NCBI RefSeq assembly: GCF_026130545.1 | Contig: NZ_JAMOIM010000008.1 | Span: 1-64,000, forward strand | Reading direction: 5' to 3' | DNA length: 64,000 nucleotides | DNA from: Lichenifustis flavocetrariae | GTDB lineage: Bacteria > Pseudomonadota > Alphaproteobacteria > Rhizobiales > Beijerinckiaceae | In this document: positions 7,899-16,282 of the stretch, one piece after another | How positions within the stretch are numbered: position 1 is the stretch's first letter | Layout: the number at the start of each line of letters is the position of its first letter | Made by a program: the position numbers and the translations under genes | The notes under the pieces: generated by a model | The model's input: the letters and a program-made list of their open reading frames with translations, nothing else | Told to the model about the DNA's origin: nothing | The model's database searches: none

Positions 7899-9068
7899 AT
7901 GCGAATCGCCCAATGCGCGCTCGCCTTGAGCGCGGTGCTGAGCCTGTCCGGGGTTGCCGCCGCCGCGGGCCTCGATGACATTGACCCGGCCGTTAAGGAC
8001 CGCCTGTACAATTCCAAGATGCTCGATCCGGCCCAGCCGATCGGGCAGAGCGCCTATGTGAACTGGAAGCCCAAGAAGGGGCCGCCGTGGACCATCGGTT
8101 ATGCGAGCTCCTACGCCGGCAACACCTGGCGGGCCGCCGTGATGCAGGAATTGCAGAACACGATCCTCCCGAAGTGGCAGAAGCTCGGCCTGATCAAGGA
8201 CGTGGTCATCACGCAGTCGAACCTCAACGACTCGACCCAGATCCAGCAGATGCGCCAGCTCGTCGACCAGGGCGTCGACGCCATCGTGGTCTGCTGCTCG
8301 AATCCGACCGCGCTCAACCAGACCGTCAAATACGCCTATGACCATGGCGTGCCGACCTTCTCGCTGACCGGCTACCTGACCTCGCCCTATTCGGTGAACG
8401 CGTCGGTGAACTACCAGCTCGCCGGCTACCAGATTGGCAAGTGGATGGCCGACGAGGTGGGCGGCAAAGGCAACATTCTGGTGGTCGAGGGCATCCCCGG
8501 CACGTCCGGCTCCGACTCGCAGGATCGTGGCGTCAAGGCCGGCCTCGCCAGCGCCCCCGGTATCCAAGTGGTGGGCGACGTGGCCGGCATGTGGACCGAC
8601 CAGGTGGCGCAGGGCGAGGTGCAGAAGTGGCTCGCCACCAATCCTGGCCAGCTCGACGGCATCGTGGTGCAGTCGGCCGCCGAGCTAGGCGTACTCCGGG
8701 CGCTGCAGCAATCCGGCCGCGACATGGTGCCGGTGGCACTCGGCGGCGAACTCGGTGCGCTCTGCTATTGGCGCCAGAACCCGAAGTTCATCAGCGCGGC
8801 CTACCAGGTCTGGCCGCCGGCCGATGAATTCGCGCTGATCTGGAACGTGATGATGCGCACGCTCGAGGGGCAGGGGCCGAAACTCCAGTCCATCATGGTC
8901 GATCCCATCAAGATCAACTACGCTGACGTCGAGAAGGCGCTTCCCGCCGATTGTAACCCCGATGCGGACAGCTGGCTCTCGGTCGGCAATGCCAAATGGG
9001 GCGGCGATCCGGCCTTCCTGGATCAGTTCTTTACAAAGCCGGCCAATCCGGAAGCCTTCAAGCCCTGA
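7899..9068 (+). CDS. Sugar-type ABC transporter periplasmic binding protein
   Basis: A 389-residue exported binding protein of the peripl_BP_4 (RbsB-like) superfamily. A Sec signal peptide with a hydrophobic core (CALALSAVLSLSGVAAAAG) occupies about residues 6-24. The mature part has the type I fold pattern: IGYASSYAGNTWRAAVMQEL, a DQGVDAIVVCC segment, then DRGVKAGLAS and a hinge at DGIVVQSAAELG. It is longer than RbsB (about 270 mature residues) because of an N-terminal lead (DDIDPAVKDRLYNSK) and a C-terminal extension. It heads a rightward operon with its ATPase and permeases, after a candidate IclR site. Neighbouring lactone-catabolic genes make a sugar lactone, polyol or hydroxyacid ligand plausible; the true ligand is unknown. 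Confidence 0.85.
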   Translation: MRIAQCALALSAVLSLSGVAAAAGLDDIDPAVKDRLYNSKMLDPAQPIGQSAYVNWKPKKGPPWTIGYASSYAGNTWRAAVMQELQNTILPKWQKLGLIKDVVITQSNLNDSTQIQQMRQLVDQGVDAIVVCCSNPTALNQTVKYAYDHGVPTFSLTGYLTSPYSVNASVNYQLAGYQIGKWMADEVGGKGNILVVEGIPGTSGSDSQDRGVKAGLASAPGIQVVGDVAGMWTDQVAQGEVQKWLATNPGQLDGIVVQSAAELGVLRALQQSGRDMVPVALGGELGALCYWRQNPKFISAAYQVWPPADEFALIWNVMMRTLEGQGPKLQSIMVDPIKINYADVEKALPADCNPDADSWLSVGNAKWGGDPAFLDQFFTKPANPEAFKP

Positions 9069-9142
9069 GGTCGATCCGGCCGCAGCGGCGGCCGGATCCG
9101 ACAAGGCGCGCTTCGACGACCCCGCCAATCGAGTCTGAGCCC

Positions 9143-10945
9143 ATGCCGTCGGACGCAGCACGGAGCGATCGAGCGCCAGCTACTGGCCCAAGCGGTGCCG
9201 GCAAGCCCGTCAGCATCAGCGTCGTCGGCGTCCGAAAGCATTTCGGCGTCACCCGGGCGCTCGATGGCTGCAACTTCTCCGCCTGCTTCGGCGAGATCCA
9301 TGCGATCGTCGGCGGCAATGGCTGCGGCAAGAGCACACTTGCCAAGATCCTGTCGGGCGTGCTGCCGGCCGATGGCGGTCGCGTCTCGGTCCTCGGCCAC
9401 GCGACGCTGACGCCCTACGAGGCGCGCGGTATCGGTGTCGCCACTGTGTTCCAGGAGGTGCTGGTCGCCGACGAATGCTCCGTCGTCGACAACCTTTTCA
9501 TGGGCTCCGACGGGCTCTTCACCCAGCGCCTGTCAGGCGCCGCCAAGCTGCGCGCCGCCGATGCGCTGATGCGAGACCTCGCCGGCGAGCGGGTCGACGT
9601 CCAGGCACTCGCCGGCACCTTGCCGCTCAATCTCAAGCAGTGGATCACCATCGGCCGCGCGCTGTTGCGCAACCCGCGCATCCTCATCCTCGATGAATCC
9701 TCGGCGGCGCTGGACCTCGACTCGACCGAGCGGCTGTTCGCCAAGATGCGCGCTCTGCGCGACGGTGGCGCGACCGTGCTGATCGTCACGCATCGGATCG
9801 CCGAACTGATCCGCATCAGCGATCGGGCGACCGTGCTGCGCGACGGGCGCGACGTGGGTGTCCTGGAAAAGTCTGAGATCACCGAGCACAACCTGTTGTC
9901 GCTGATGACCGGTAGGTCCGACCACGCCAAGCCGGTGTCCTCCGCCTCCGTCGAGGATGCGCTGCACGGCGAGGTGGTGCTGCGGACCCGAGGCCTGCGG
10001 ATCTGGCCCGAAAGCCCATCGCTCGACGTCGACCTGCACCGGGGCGAGATCCTCGGCGTCGCGGGGCTCGACGGCCAAGGGCAGAGCGAGTTCGTGCGCA
10101 TCCTGGCCGGGGTCCAGGCCGCGGCGGCGGGCCATCCGGAGGTGCGCACCGGCGACGGTCGCTTCGCGGCGATCCACGGGCTCGCGGAGGCGACCGGCCA
10201 CGGCGTGTCCTACGTTTCGGGAGACCGCAAGCGAGAGGGTATCTTCGCCAATCTCAGCATCTTCGAGAACATGCTGATGCCGCTCTACCGGCTCAAGGCG
10301 CGCGCCGGCAAGATCGCGACCATCGACTGGAAGGCGCTCGACGCCACCTTCGCCTACGAGGTCGACAACCTGCTCATCAAGATGGGGGCGCGCACCAATA
10401 AGATCACCTCGCTGTCGGGCGGCAATCAGCAGAAGGTGCTGATCGGCCGGGGCTTCGCCATGAACCCGGACATCATGGTGCTGAACGATCCCGCGCGCGG
10501 GATCGACGTCGGTGCCAAGGCCGAACTCTACCGACACTTGTCCGCCTTCGCGGCGCAGGGCCGCGCGGTCGTCTATATGTCGAGCGAGATCGAGGAATTC
10601 GTCGGCTTCTGCAGCCGCGTCATCGTGTTCCGCAACGGTGGCGCCTTCGATGCCTTCCGCGGCTCCGCGCTCGACCCCGCCGTGATCCTCGCCGCCATGT
10701 TCGGCCAGACCGATGGGCGGGGAACGCGGCTGCTGACGTCGAGCCAAGCCACGGCGGCCGCCACCACGGTCGGCCCGATCAAGATCCGCGAATTCGCGCC
10801 CACGGTTCGGCGAAGCGCCGCCGCCACCGCTGAAGGGCCCCGTTTCGGCACGGCCGACCGCGACAGCCGGCCGGCGATCAGGATCGTCGAATTCCAGGAC
10901 GGCCACCCGGTCGAGATCGGCCCCACGGACGGGGGCCAGCGATGA
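9143..10945 (+). CDS. Two-domain sugar ABC transporter ATPase (RbsA/MglA type) with unusual C-terminal tail
   Basis: A 600-residue tandem ATPase. Domain 1 has Walker A GGNGCGKST and Walker B ILILDESSAALD, but the usual LSxxxQQ signature is replaced by LPLNLKQWITIGRALL. Domain 2 has the degenerate Walker A GLDGQGQSEF (no lysine), a canonical signature LSGGNQQKVLIGRG and NDPARGIDVGAK, as is normal for the family. After the second domain an extra tail of about 70 residues carries IKIREFAP (546-553) and IRIVEFQDGHPVE (579-591), resembling the lactonase N-terminus. The ATG at 9143 is chosen because the longer frame overlaps the binding-protein gene. The stop overlaps the next start in ATGA fashion, implying coupled translation with the permease. 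Confidence 0.9.
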   Translation: MPSDAARSDRAPATGPSGAGKPVSISVVGVRKHFGVTRALDGCNFSACFGEIHAIVGGNGCGKSTLAKILSGVLPADGGRVSVLGHATLTPYEARGIGVATVFQEVLVADECSVVDNLFMGSDGLFTQRLSGAAKLRAADALMRDLAGERVDVQALAGTLPLNLKQWITIGRALLRNPRILILDESSAALDLDSTERLFAKMRALRDGGATVLIVTHRIAELIRISDRATVLRDGRDVGVLEKSEITEHNLLSLMTGRSDHAKPVSSASVEDALHGEVVLRTRGLRIWPESPSLDVDLHRGEILGVAGLDGQGQSEFVRILAGVQAAAAGHPEVRTGDGRFAAIHGLAEATGHGVSYVSGDRKREGIFANLSIFENMLMPLYRLKARAGKIATIDWKALDATFAYEVDNLLIKMGARTNKITSLSGGNQQKVLIGRGFAMNPDIMVLNDPARGIDVGAKAELYRHLSAFAAQGRAVVYMSSEIEEFVGFCSRVIVFRNGGAFDAFRGSALDPAVILAAMFGQTDGRGTRLLTSSQATAAATTVGPIKIREFAPTVRRSAAATAEGPRFGTADRDSRPAIRIVEFQDGHPVEIGPTDGGQR

Positions 10946-12327
10946 GCGCCGTCGCGCGCGATGCCGCCGAGGCCGACCCGATCGCTCCCAGCGGATCGAG
11001 CAGCACTTACCTGCTGGTGCCGATCACGCTGTTCTTCGCGCTGCTCTTCGTCGCCGTGCTGCGCAGTCCGCGCCTCGTCACCGTGTCGGGGCTCGGCAGC
11101 GCCATCATCGTCGCGGTGCCGCTCGTGCTCGCCACCTATGCCCTGATGGCCTCCACCATCGCGGGGCGCGGCACGGTCGATCTCTCGGTCGGTCCGCTGA
11201 TCGGTTTCATCAACGTCACGCTGATCCAGATCCATGGCGCCGGTGGACTGCAATCCGAGGCCGCCTTCATCCTCTACGCGCTCGCGAGCGGCGTCGCCTA
11301 TCAGGTTCTAATGGCGCTCATCGTCATCTTTGTGCGCGTGCAGCCCATCATCGTCGCGCTCAGCGGCTATCTCGCGCTGTCCGGCATCAACCTCGTCATC
11401 CTGCCGCGCCCCGGCGGCACCGCGCCCGAATGGATGTCGACCTGGGGCGCCGGCACCGAGGTGCTCTCGCCAGTCCTGGTCATCCTGCTGATCGCCACCG
11501 CCGGATGGCTGATCTTCACCCAGACGGCCTTCTACGGGCATTTGCGGCTGATGGGATCGGACGAGCGCGCCGCCTATACGAGTGGCGTCCGCATCACGGT
11601 GGTGCGGATCGGCGCCCATGCCATCTCGGGCCTGTTTGCCGGCCTGTCGGCCATCTGCTTCACCGCGCTGATCAGTTCGGGCGACCCCAACCAAGGCACG
11701 ACCTATACGCTGATCGCCGTGACGGCGCTGGTGCTCGGCGGCGCGAGTCTCGCAGGCGGACGGGGCGGCGTCGTGGGCTCCCTGCTCGGGGCCGTCAACA
11801 TCTACCTCATCACCTATGTGCTCGCGACCTTCAACTTCGGCGCGGTGCAGAGCTTCGTGACCGACCTGGCCTACGGGACCATCCTGGTGCTGTCGCTGAT
11901 GATCACGGTCGCGCTGCCGTTCCTGCAAAGGCACCTGCGCTTCGTGTCGCCGCTTCTCTACTTCGTGGTGCTCTCCGTGCTGACGCTCGGCGTCATCCTG
12001 CATGCCGGCTTCGATTACGCCCATCTCGCGCCGATGCCGCGGGCGGCGGGTTCCAATCCCGATGTCTTCATCTTCGAGGCTCCGGGGACCTACGCCGAAG
12101 CCGCGCAGGGCTCCCGTCTCGCCAAGCCCATCGTCTTCGCCCTCCTGGTCGTGATCGGCCTGACCGGATCGCTGCGCCTGCTCGTGCAGCGCAAGCGCCC
12201 GCTCAGCCTGTCGCCCGTGGTGTTCCTGCTCGCGGCCGGGCTGGTGCTGCTCGGCATCTACGCGATCAAGAATCCCCAACGCCTTGGCCACCTGCTCGGA
12301 CCAGCCGGCATAGAGCGCGCCTCATGA
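10942..12327 (+). CDS. Sugar ABC transporter permease (RbsC family), C-terminally extended
   Basis: An integral membrane protein of 461 residues. The first 330 or so match RbsC/BPD_transp_2 permeases: many hydrophobic helices, the AGRGTVDLSVGPLIGF segment and the cytoplasmic coupling region ALVLGGASLAGGRGGVVGSLLGA. Typical members end near 330 residues. Here about 120 more follow, predicted as a helix (SPLLYFVVLSVLTLGVILHAG), an exported loop and two more helices. It overlaps both neighbours by four bases, so it is part of a tightly coupled transporter operon. It probably forms a heterodimeric channel with the next permease. The added helices might dock the operon's extra membrane proteins; that is speculation. 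Confidence 0.9.
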   Translation: MSAVARDAAEADPIAPSGSSSTYLLVPITLFFALLFVAVLRSPRLVTVSGLGSAIIVAVPLVLATYALMASTIAGRGTVDLSVGPLIGFINVTLIQIHGAGGLQSEAAFILYALASGVAYQVLMALIVIFVRVQPIIVALSGYLALSGINLVILPRPGGTAPEWMSTWGAGTEVLSPVLVILLIATAGWLIFTQTAFYGHLRLMGSDERAAYTSGVRITVVRIGAHAISGLFAGLSAICFTALISSGDPNQGTTYTLIAVTALVLGGASLAGGRGGVVGSLLGAVNIYLITYVLATFNFGAVQSFVTDLAYGTILVLSLMITVALPFLQRHLRFVSPLLYFVVLSVLTLGVILHAGFDYAHLAPMPRAAGSNPDVFIFEAPGTYAEAAQGSRLAKPIVFALLVVIGLTGSLRLLVQRKRPLSLSPVVFLLAAGLVLLGIYAIKNPQRLGHLLGPAGIERAS

Positions 12328-13724
12328 GCATCGAGGCAGGATTCCGCCCCGTGGAACCGCCACTCGCACGATGGATCGGCTTCCTGCTGGCCGCGGCAGT
12401 GGCGGGGCTCGGCATCGGGTTCGGCATCTACCAGGGATTGCCGGCCCAGGAGATCATCCTTTTCGGGGTCGCGACCTTCGCGCTAGTGGCGTGGGGCGTC
12501 CGTTTCTATACTGCACGCGCACCGATCGACGTGGTGCGCCCCGAAGAGAACGCCCCAATCGCCCCGGCGCGGACTGCGGGCGGCGACCTGCGGATCTTCA
12601 TCGGCAGGAACCGGCTCCTGCTCGGGACTGCCCTGGCGCTCATCATCGCCTTCGCGATCGCGTCCTTCACCGTCACCGGCTTCTTCACGGTCGTCACCGT
12701 GATCTCGGCCCTGGTGCTGCTCGGCCTGCTCATCCTGGCCATGACGGTGAGCAAGTTCGTCGTCGACAACCGCAGCGCTTTCGTCGGCATCGTGGTGCTC
12801 GTCGGCCTCTTCGTCATCGGCGCCATCAACATCCGCGGCTTCTCGTCGGCCTTCAACATCAAATCGATGCTGCTGTTCGCCTCGTTCCTGGGCCTCGCCT
12901 GCGTCGGCCAGACGCTCGTGGCGCTCCTTGGGGGCCTCGATCTCTCCATCCCCTTCGTGATCGGATCGGCCAACGTTGGATTGCTCTACATCATCGGTCT
13001 CGGCACACCGCCATGGCTCGCCGTCATTCTCATCATCGCCCTCGGAACGCTGATCGGCACGATTAACGGCGCGCTCAGTTTCAGGCTGCAGGGCCAGGCC
13101 CTTATCCTCACGCTCGGCACGGGCTTCGCGGTGTCCGGGTCGACGCAGATTATCACCAGCATCGGCTCGTCTTTCGCCGGCAACGTCTTCGGCACCGTTC
13201 CGCCCTGGCTCAAGAACCTCGCCGCCATGAACGGCTCGACCTTCGGGCTCAAATTTCCCCCCGCCATCCTGATCTGGGTCGTGGTGTCGGTCCTGCTGAT
13301 CGTCGGGCTCCGCAACACCGTCTACGGCCGCTACCTCTACGCTCTCGGCGGCAACCGGACCTCGGCGGCGCGGCTGTCGATCTCGGAGCGGAAATACTGG
13401 ATCAGCGTCTATGCGATCAGCGGCGGCGTCTCGGCCCTGACCGGCTGTCTGCTGCTCGGCTGGAGCGGTGGCGGCTTCATCGGCGTGGGCCAGCCCTACC
13501 TGTTCATGACCCTCGCGGCCGTGGTGGTCGGCGGAACCTCGCTGCTGGGCGGCGCCGGCGGCTACGGCTTCACGGTGATCGGCGTGCTGGTCCTGCAGGT
13601 TCTGACCTCCTTTCTGGTCGGCATGGGCCTCAAGTTCGAGTGGCAGCAGTTCATCTTCGGCCTGCTGATCCTGCCCATGGTGGCGCTCTACGCGCGCTCG
13701 CCGCACGTGCGCTCGCAGATCTGA
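12324..13724 (+). CDS. Sugar ABC transporter permease (RbsC family), N-terminally extended
   Basis: A 466-residue permease. The ATG is embedded in the previous stop (ATGA), which sets the start; the frame is open far upstream but that part is shadow. The first 130 residues add two helix-rich segments separated by a polar linker (RPEENAPIAPARTAGGD) before the family core. The core shows GQTLVALLGGLDLSIPFVIG and VVVGGTSLLGGAGGYGF, the standard RbsC landmarks. With the preceding gene it makes a two-permease system, whereas ribose-type transporters often use one permease twice. The N-terminal extension mirrors the C-terminal extension of its partner. Confidence 0.9.
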   Translation: MSIEAGFRPVEPPLARWIGFLLAAAVAGLGIGFGIYQGLPAQEIILFGVATFALVAWGVRFYTARAPIDVVRPEENAPIAPARTAGGDLRIFIGRNRLLLGTALALIIAFAIASFTVTGFFTVVTVISALVLLGLLILAMTVSKFVVDNRSAFVGIVVLVGLFVIGAINIRGFSSAFNIKSMLLFASFLGLACVGQTLVALLGGLDLSIPFVIGSANVGLLYIIGLGTPPWLAVILIIALGTLIGTINGALSFRLQGQALILTLGTGFAVSGSTQIITSIGSSFAGNVFGTVPPWLKNLAAMNGSTFGLKFPPAILIWVVVSVLLIVGLRNTVYGRYLYALGGNRTSAARLSISERKYWISVYAISGGVSALTGCLLLGWSGGGFIGVGQPYLFMTLAAVVVGGTSLLGGAGGYGFTVIGVLVLQVLTSFLVGMGLKFEWQQFIFGLLILPMVALYARSPHVRSQI

Positions 13725-13772
13725 AGGGGAACGGAACGTGACGGCACGACGGATGGGTTCGGGGAGCGGGAC

Positions 13773-14495
13773 GTGAACGGCACAGTTCTTCAAGCGACCG
13801 ACGTGGCGGGTGGCACCTTCTCGGTCGCGCTCTTCGGCCTGATCGCGGAAGCCGTCCTGCTGCTGCTGGCGACCGGCTGGGTGGCCCGCGCCTGGAAGCT
13901 GCCGGTCGCCCTGTCGGCTGTCGTGGCGCTCGTGGCGGCCTTCGGTACGCTGCAGGCGCGCGACGTGTGGCTCGCGACCCATCAGATTCCAATCTCCTAT
14001 CAATACGTCGGCTGGGCGGTGACGATGCCGCTCCAGGTGCTCACCTTCTTCTTCTTCGTCGCCACGCTCGCGACGCCACCGGCGGCGCTGTTCTGGCGCC
14101 TGCTCGTCGTCAGCATCCTGATGGTTGTGGTGCGCTACATGGGCGAGGCGGGCTTCACCCATGCCGCGCTCAGCTTCCTGATCGGCATCGTCGGCTGGCT
14201 CTACATTCTGGGCGAACTGTTCTTCGGACGACTCAACGAGATCGTCGCCAACAGCCATGACGAGCCGGTCCAGCGTGGCTACTTCTGGATGCGCCTGATC
14301 GTGACGATCGGCTGGGCCATCTATCCGCTCTGCAACTTCATCGCCGGCTTCGGCGGCGGCGTGGGGGGCGGCAGCCTCGCGATTACCTACAACCTGGCCG
14401 ACTTCGTGAACCGGATCGCCTTCGGGCTCGCGGTTCTCGCCACCGCCATGCTGAAGACGGACGCGGCACCGCGACCGCAACAATCCCGCTTCTGA
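13773..14495 (+). CDS. Type-1 opsin (proteorhodopsin)-like membrane protein lacking the retinal lysine
   Basis: A 240-residue, seven-helix protein that aligns by eye with proteorhodopsin along its length: RYMGEAG (121-127), FLIGIVGWLYILGELF (135-150), GWAIYP (180-185) and YNLADFVNRIAFGL (206-219). In proteorhodopsin the last segment carries the Schiff-base lysine (K231); here that position is Arg214, while the preceding Asp210 is kept. Other pump residues are also gone: the H75 position is Gly58, R94 is Gln77, the D97 counterion is Gly80, the E108 donor is Thr91. It therefore cannot form the normal retinal Schiff base. A class of opsin-like proteins without this lysine is known in bacteria. 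The GTG start follows a GGGGAG ribosome site. It lies between transporter permease and flotillin genes, hinting at a membrane-assembly or sensing role. Confidence 0.88.
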   Translation: MNGTVLQATDVAGGTFSVALFGLIAEAVLLLLATGWVARAWKLPVALSAVVALVAAFGTLQARDVWLATHQIPISYQYVGWAVTMPLQVLTFFFFVATLATPPAALFWRLLVVSILMVVVRYMGEAGFTHAALSFLIGIVGWLYILGELFFGRLNEIVANSHDEPVQRGYFWMRLIVTIGWAIYPLCNFIAGFGGGVGGGSLAITYNLADFVNRIAFGLAVLATAMLKTDAAPRPQQSRF

Positions 14496-14556
14496 GGCGA
14501 ACGATGCACCTCCGCACCGCAGACCGGCGCTTGGCCACCAAGGGGGAGACCCGACG

Positions 14557-16275
14557 ATGAACGGCGCAGACATCATCGCCATCATGATCCTGATTGCGAT
14601 CATCATCGCGGTCCTGGCCTATCTGCTGCACTGGCTCTACCGCCGCTCGTCCAAGGACGTGTCCTTTGTGCGCACAGGCCTGGGCGGCGAGAAGGTGGTG
14701 ATGGGCGGCGGCGCCCTGGTGCTGCCCATCGTGCATGACGTGACGGACGTCAGCATGAACACGCTCCGCCTCGAAGTGCATCGCGCCCGGGAGAAGTCGC
14801 TGATCACCAAGGACCGCATGCGCATCGAACTCCAGGTGGAGTTCTATGTGCGGGTGATCCCGTCGGCCGAGGCGGTTGCGGCGGCGGCCCGCACCCTCGG
14901 CAACCGCACCATGAATCCCGAAAGCCTGCGCGATCTTGTGCAAGGCCGTTTCGTCGACGCCATGGGCGCGGTCGCGGCCTCCATGACGTTGGAGCAGATC
15001 CACGAACACCGTTCGGACTACATCCGCGACGTGAAGGCCCAAGTGGCCAATTCCATGACGCAGAACGGTTTGGAACTCGAGACCGCGTCGCTGACCAACC
15101 TCGACCAGGCCGACATGAAGCTCTTCAACCCGTCGAATGCCTTCGACGCGGAGGGCCTGACGCGGCTGACTGAGGAGATCGAAAGCCGCCGCAAGAAGCG
15201 CAACGATATCGAGCAGGACACGATGATCGCCGTGCGCAAGAAGAACCTCGAGGCCGAGCGCCTGGCCCTCGATATCCAGCGCGAGAGCGAATATGCGCGC
15301 CTCGAACAGGAACGCGAGGTCGCGCTGCGGCGCGCCCAGCAGCGGGCCGAGATAGCCCGCGAGAAGGTCCTGCGCGACCGAGAGGTCGAGGAGGCCGAGA
15401 TCCAGGCCCGGGAGGACATCGAGAAAGCGCGCATCGGTCAGGACCGGGCGATCGACGCCGAACGCATCGCCCGCGAACTCGACCTTGAGCGCCTGGAGAT
15501 CCAGCGCCAGAAGGCGCGGCAGATCGAGGAACAGGAGAGCGTCATCGCGGTGGCGCAGAAGTCGAAGGAGCAATCCGAGGCGCAGCAGGCCGCCGAGGGC
15601 GCGCGAGCCTTGATGATCGAGGCCCAGGAAAACGTCACCACCGTGCGCGACAGGGCCATCGCCGAGCGCCGCAAGCAGATCGACATCATCGTGGCCAGCC
15701 AGGAGGCCGAGCGCGAGGCGGTGAAAATCAAAGTGCGGGCGGAAGCCGAACGGCATGCCGCGACCGATCGCGCGGAAGCGGATCGCATCGAGGTCGCGGC
15801 CCTCGAGCGGCGCTTCGCCGTTGAGGCGGAGGGCAAGCGCAAGGCCAACGAGGCGGAAAACCTCCGCTCCGACGCGAGCCGCCGCAGCGCCCTGCATGTG
15901 CGCCTGATCGAGAACCTGCCGTCGATCATCCGGGAAAGCGTGAAACCGATGGAGCAGATCGAATCCATTCGCATCCTGCATGTCGAAGGACTGCCGGGCT
16001 TGTCTGGACCGGGGACGCAAGGCCCTGTCGGCTCCGGCGGGGACAAGGGCGGGACGGGTGACGATGCCGCCCGCGCACCCAACCTCGCCGAAAGCGTCGT
16101 CAACTCGGCCCTTCGCTACCGCGCCCAGGCTCCGTTCGTCGACACATTGCTGAACGAGATCGGCATGTCGCCGGCCTCCATCGGCATGGATGGGCTGGGA
16201 GGCCTCGGCAAGACCGAATATACGCCCGTGAAGGACGAGGCCGGCAAGCCCTCCAAGCTGCTCGAAACCAAGTGA
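14557..16275 (+). CDS. Flotillin-family (YqiK-like) membrane scaffold protein
   Basis: A 572-residue protein with one N-terminal membrane anchor (IIAIMILIAIIIAVLAYLLH, about 5-24). An SPFH/band-7 domain follows, recognisable from VRTGLGGEKVVMGGGALVLP and the ITKDRMRIELQVEFYVRV strand. A very long charged coiled coil rich in Glu, Arg and Ala runs from about 210 to 440, then a Gly-rich linker and a conserved tail. This architecture is that of bacterial flotillins and YqiK, which oligomerise at the membrane and organise microdomains. YqiK genes usually sit beside an NfeD-type protein (YqiJ), but none is present; the small four-helix protein downstream may take that place. The position inside a transporter operon is unusual and suggests a scaffold dedicated to these membrane proteins. 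Confidence 0.88.
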   Translation: MNGADIIAIMILIAIIIAVLAYLLHWLYRRSSKDVSFVRTGLGGEKVVMGGGALVLPIVHDVTDVSMNTLRLEVHRAREKSLITKDRMRIELQVEFYVRVIPSAEAVAAAARTLGNRTMNPESLRDLVQGRFVDAMGAVAASMTLEQIHEHRSDYIRDVKAQVANSMTQNGLELETASLTNLDQADMKLFNPSNAFDAEGLTRLTEEIESRRKKRNDIEQDTMIAVRKKNLEAERLALDIQRESEYARLEQEREVALRRAQQRAEIAREKVLRDREVEEAEIQAREDIEKARIGQDRAIDAERIARELDLERLEIQRQKARQIEEQESVIAVAQKSKEQSEAQQAAEGARALMIEAQENVTTVRDRAIAERRKQIDIIVASQEAEREAVKIKVRAEAERHAATDRAEADRIEVAALERRFAVEAEGKRKANEAENLRSDASRRSALHVRLIENLPSIIRESVKPMEQIESIRILHVEGLPGLSGPGTQGPVGSGGDKGGTGDDAARAPNLAESVVNSALRYRAQAPFVDTLLNEIGMSPASIGMDGLGGLGKTEYTPVKDEAGKPSKLLETK

Positions 16276-16282
16276 CGGCGCG

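Noticed and set aside
9533-10906. 457-codon minus-strand frame opposite the two-domain ATPase
   Set aside because: The ATPase motifs on the plus strand are unambiguous; the opposite frame has no motif.
13773-14495. Calling the opsin-like protein a light-driven proton pump
   Set aside because: Schiff-base lysine, counterion and donor positions are Arg, Gly and Thr, so the normal retinal linkage and proton path are not possible.
12483-14606. 707-codon minus-strand frame opposite the second permease and opsin-like genes
   Set aside because: Composition is charged low-complexity without domains, and both plus-strand genes have clear homology.
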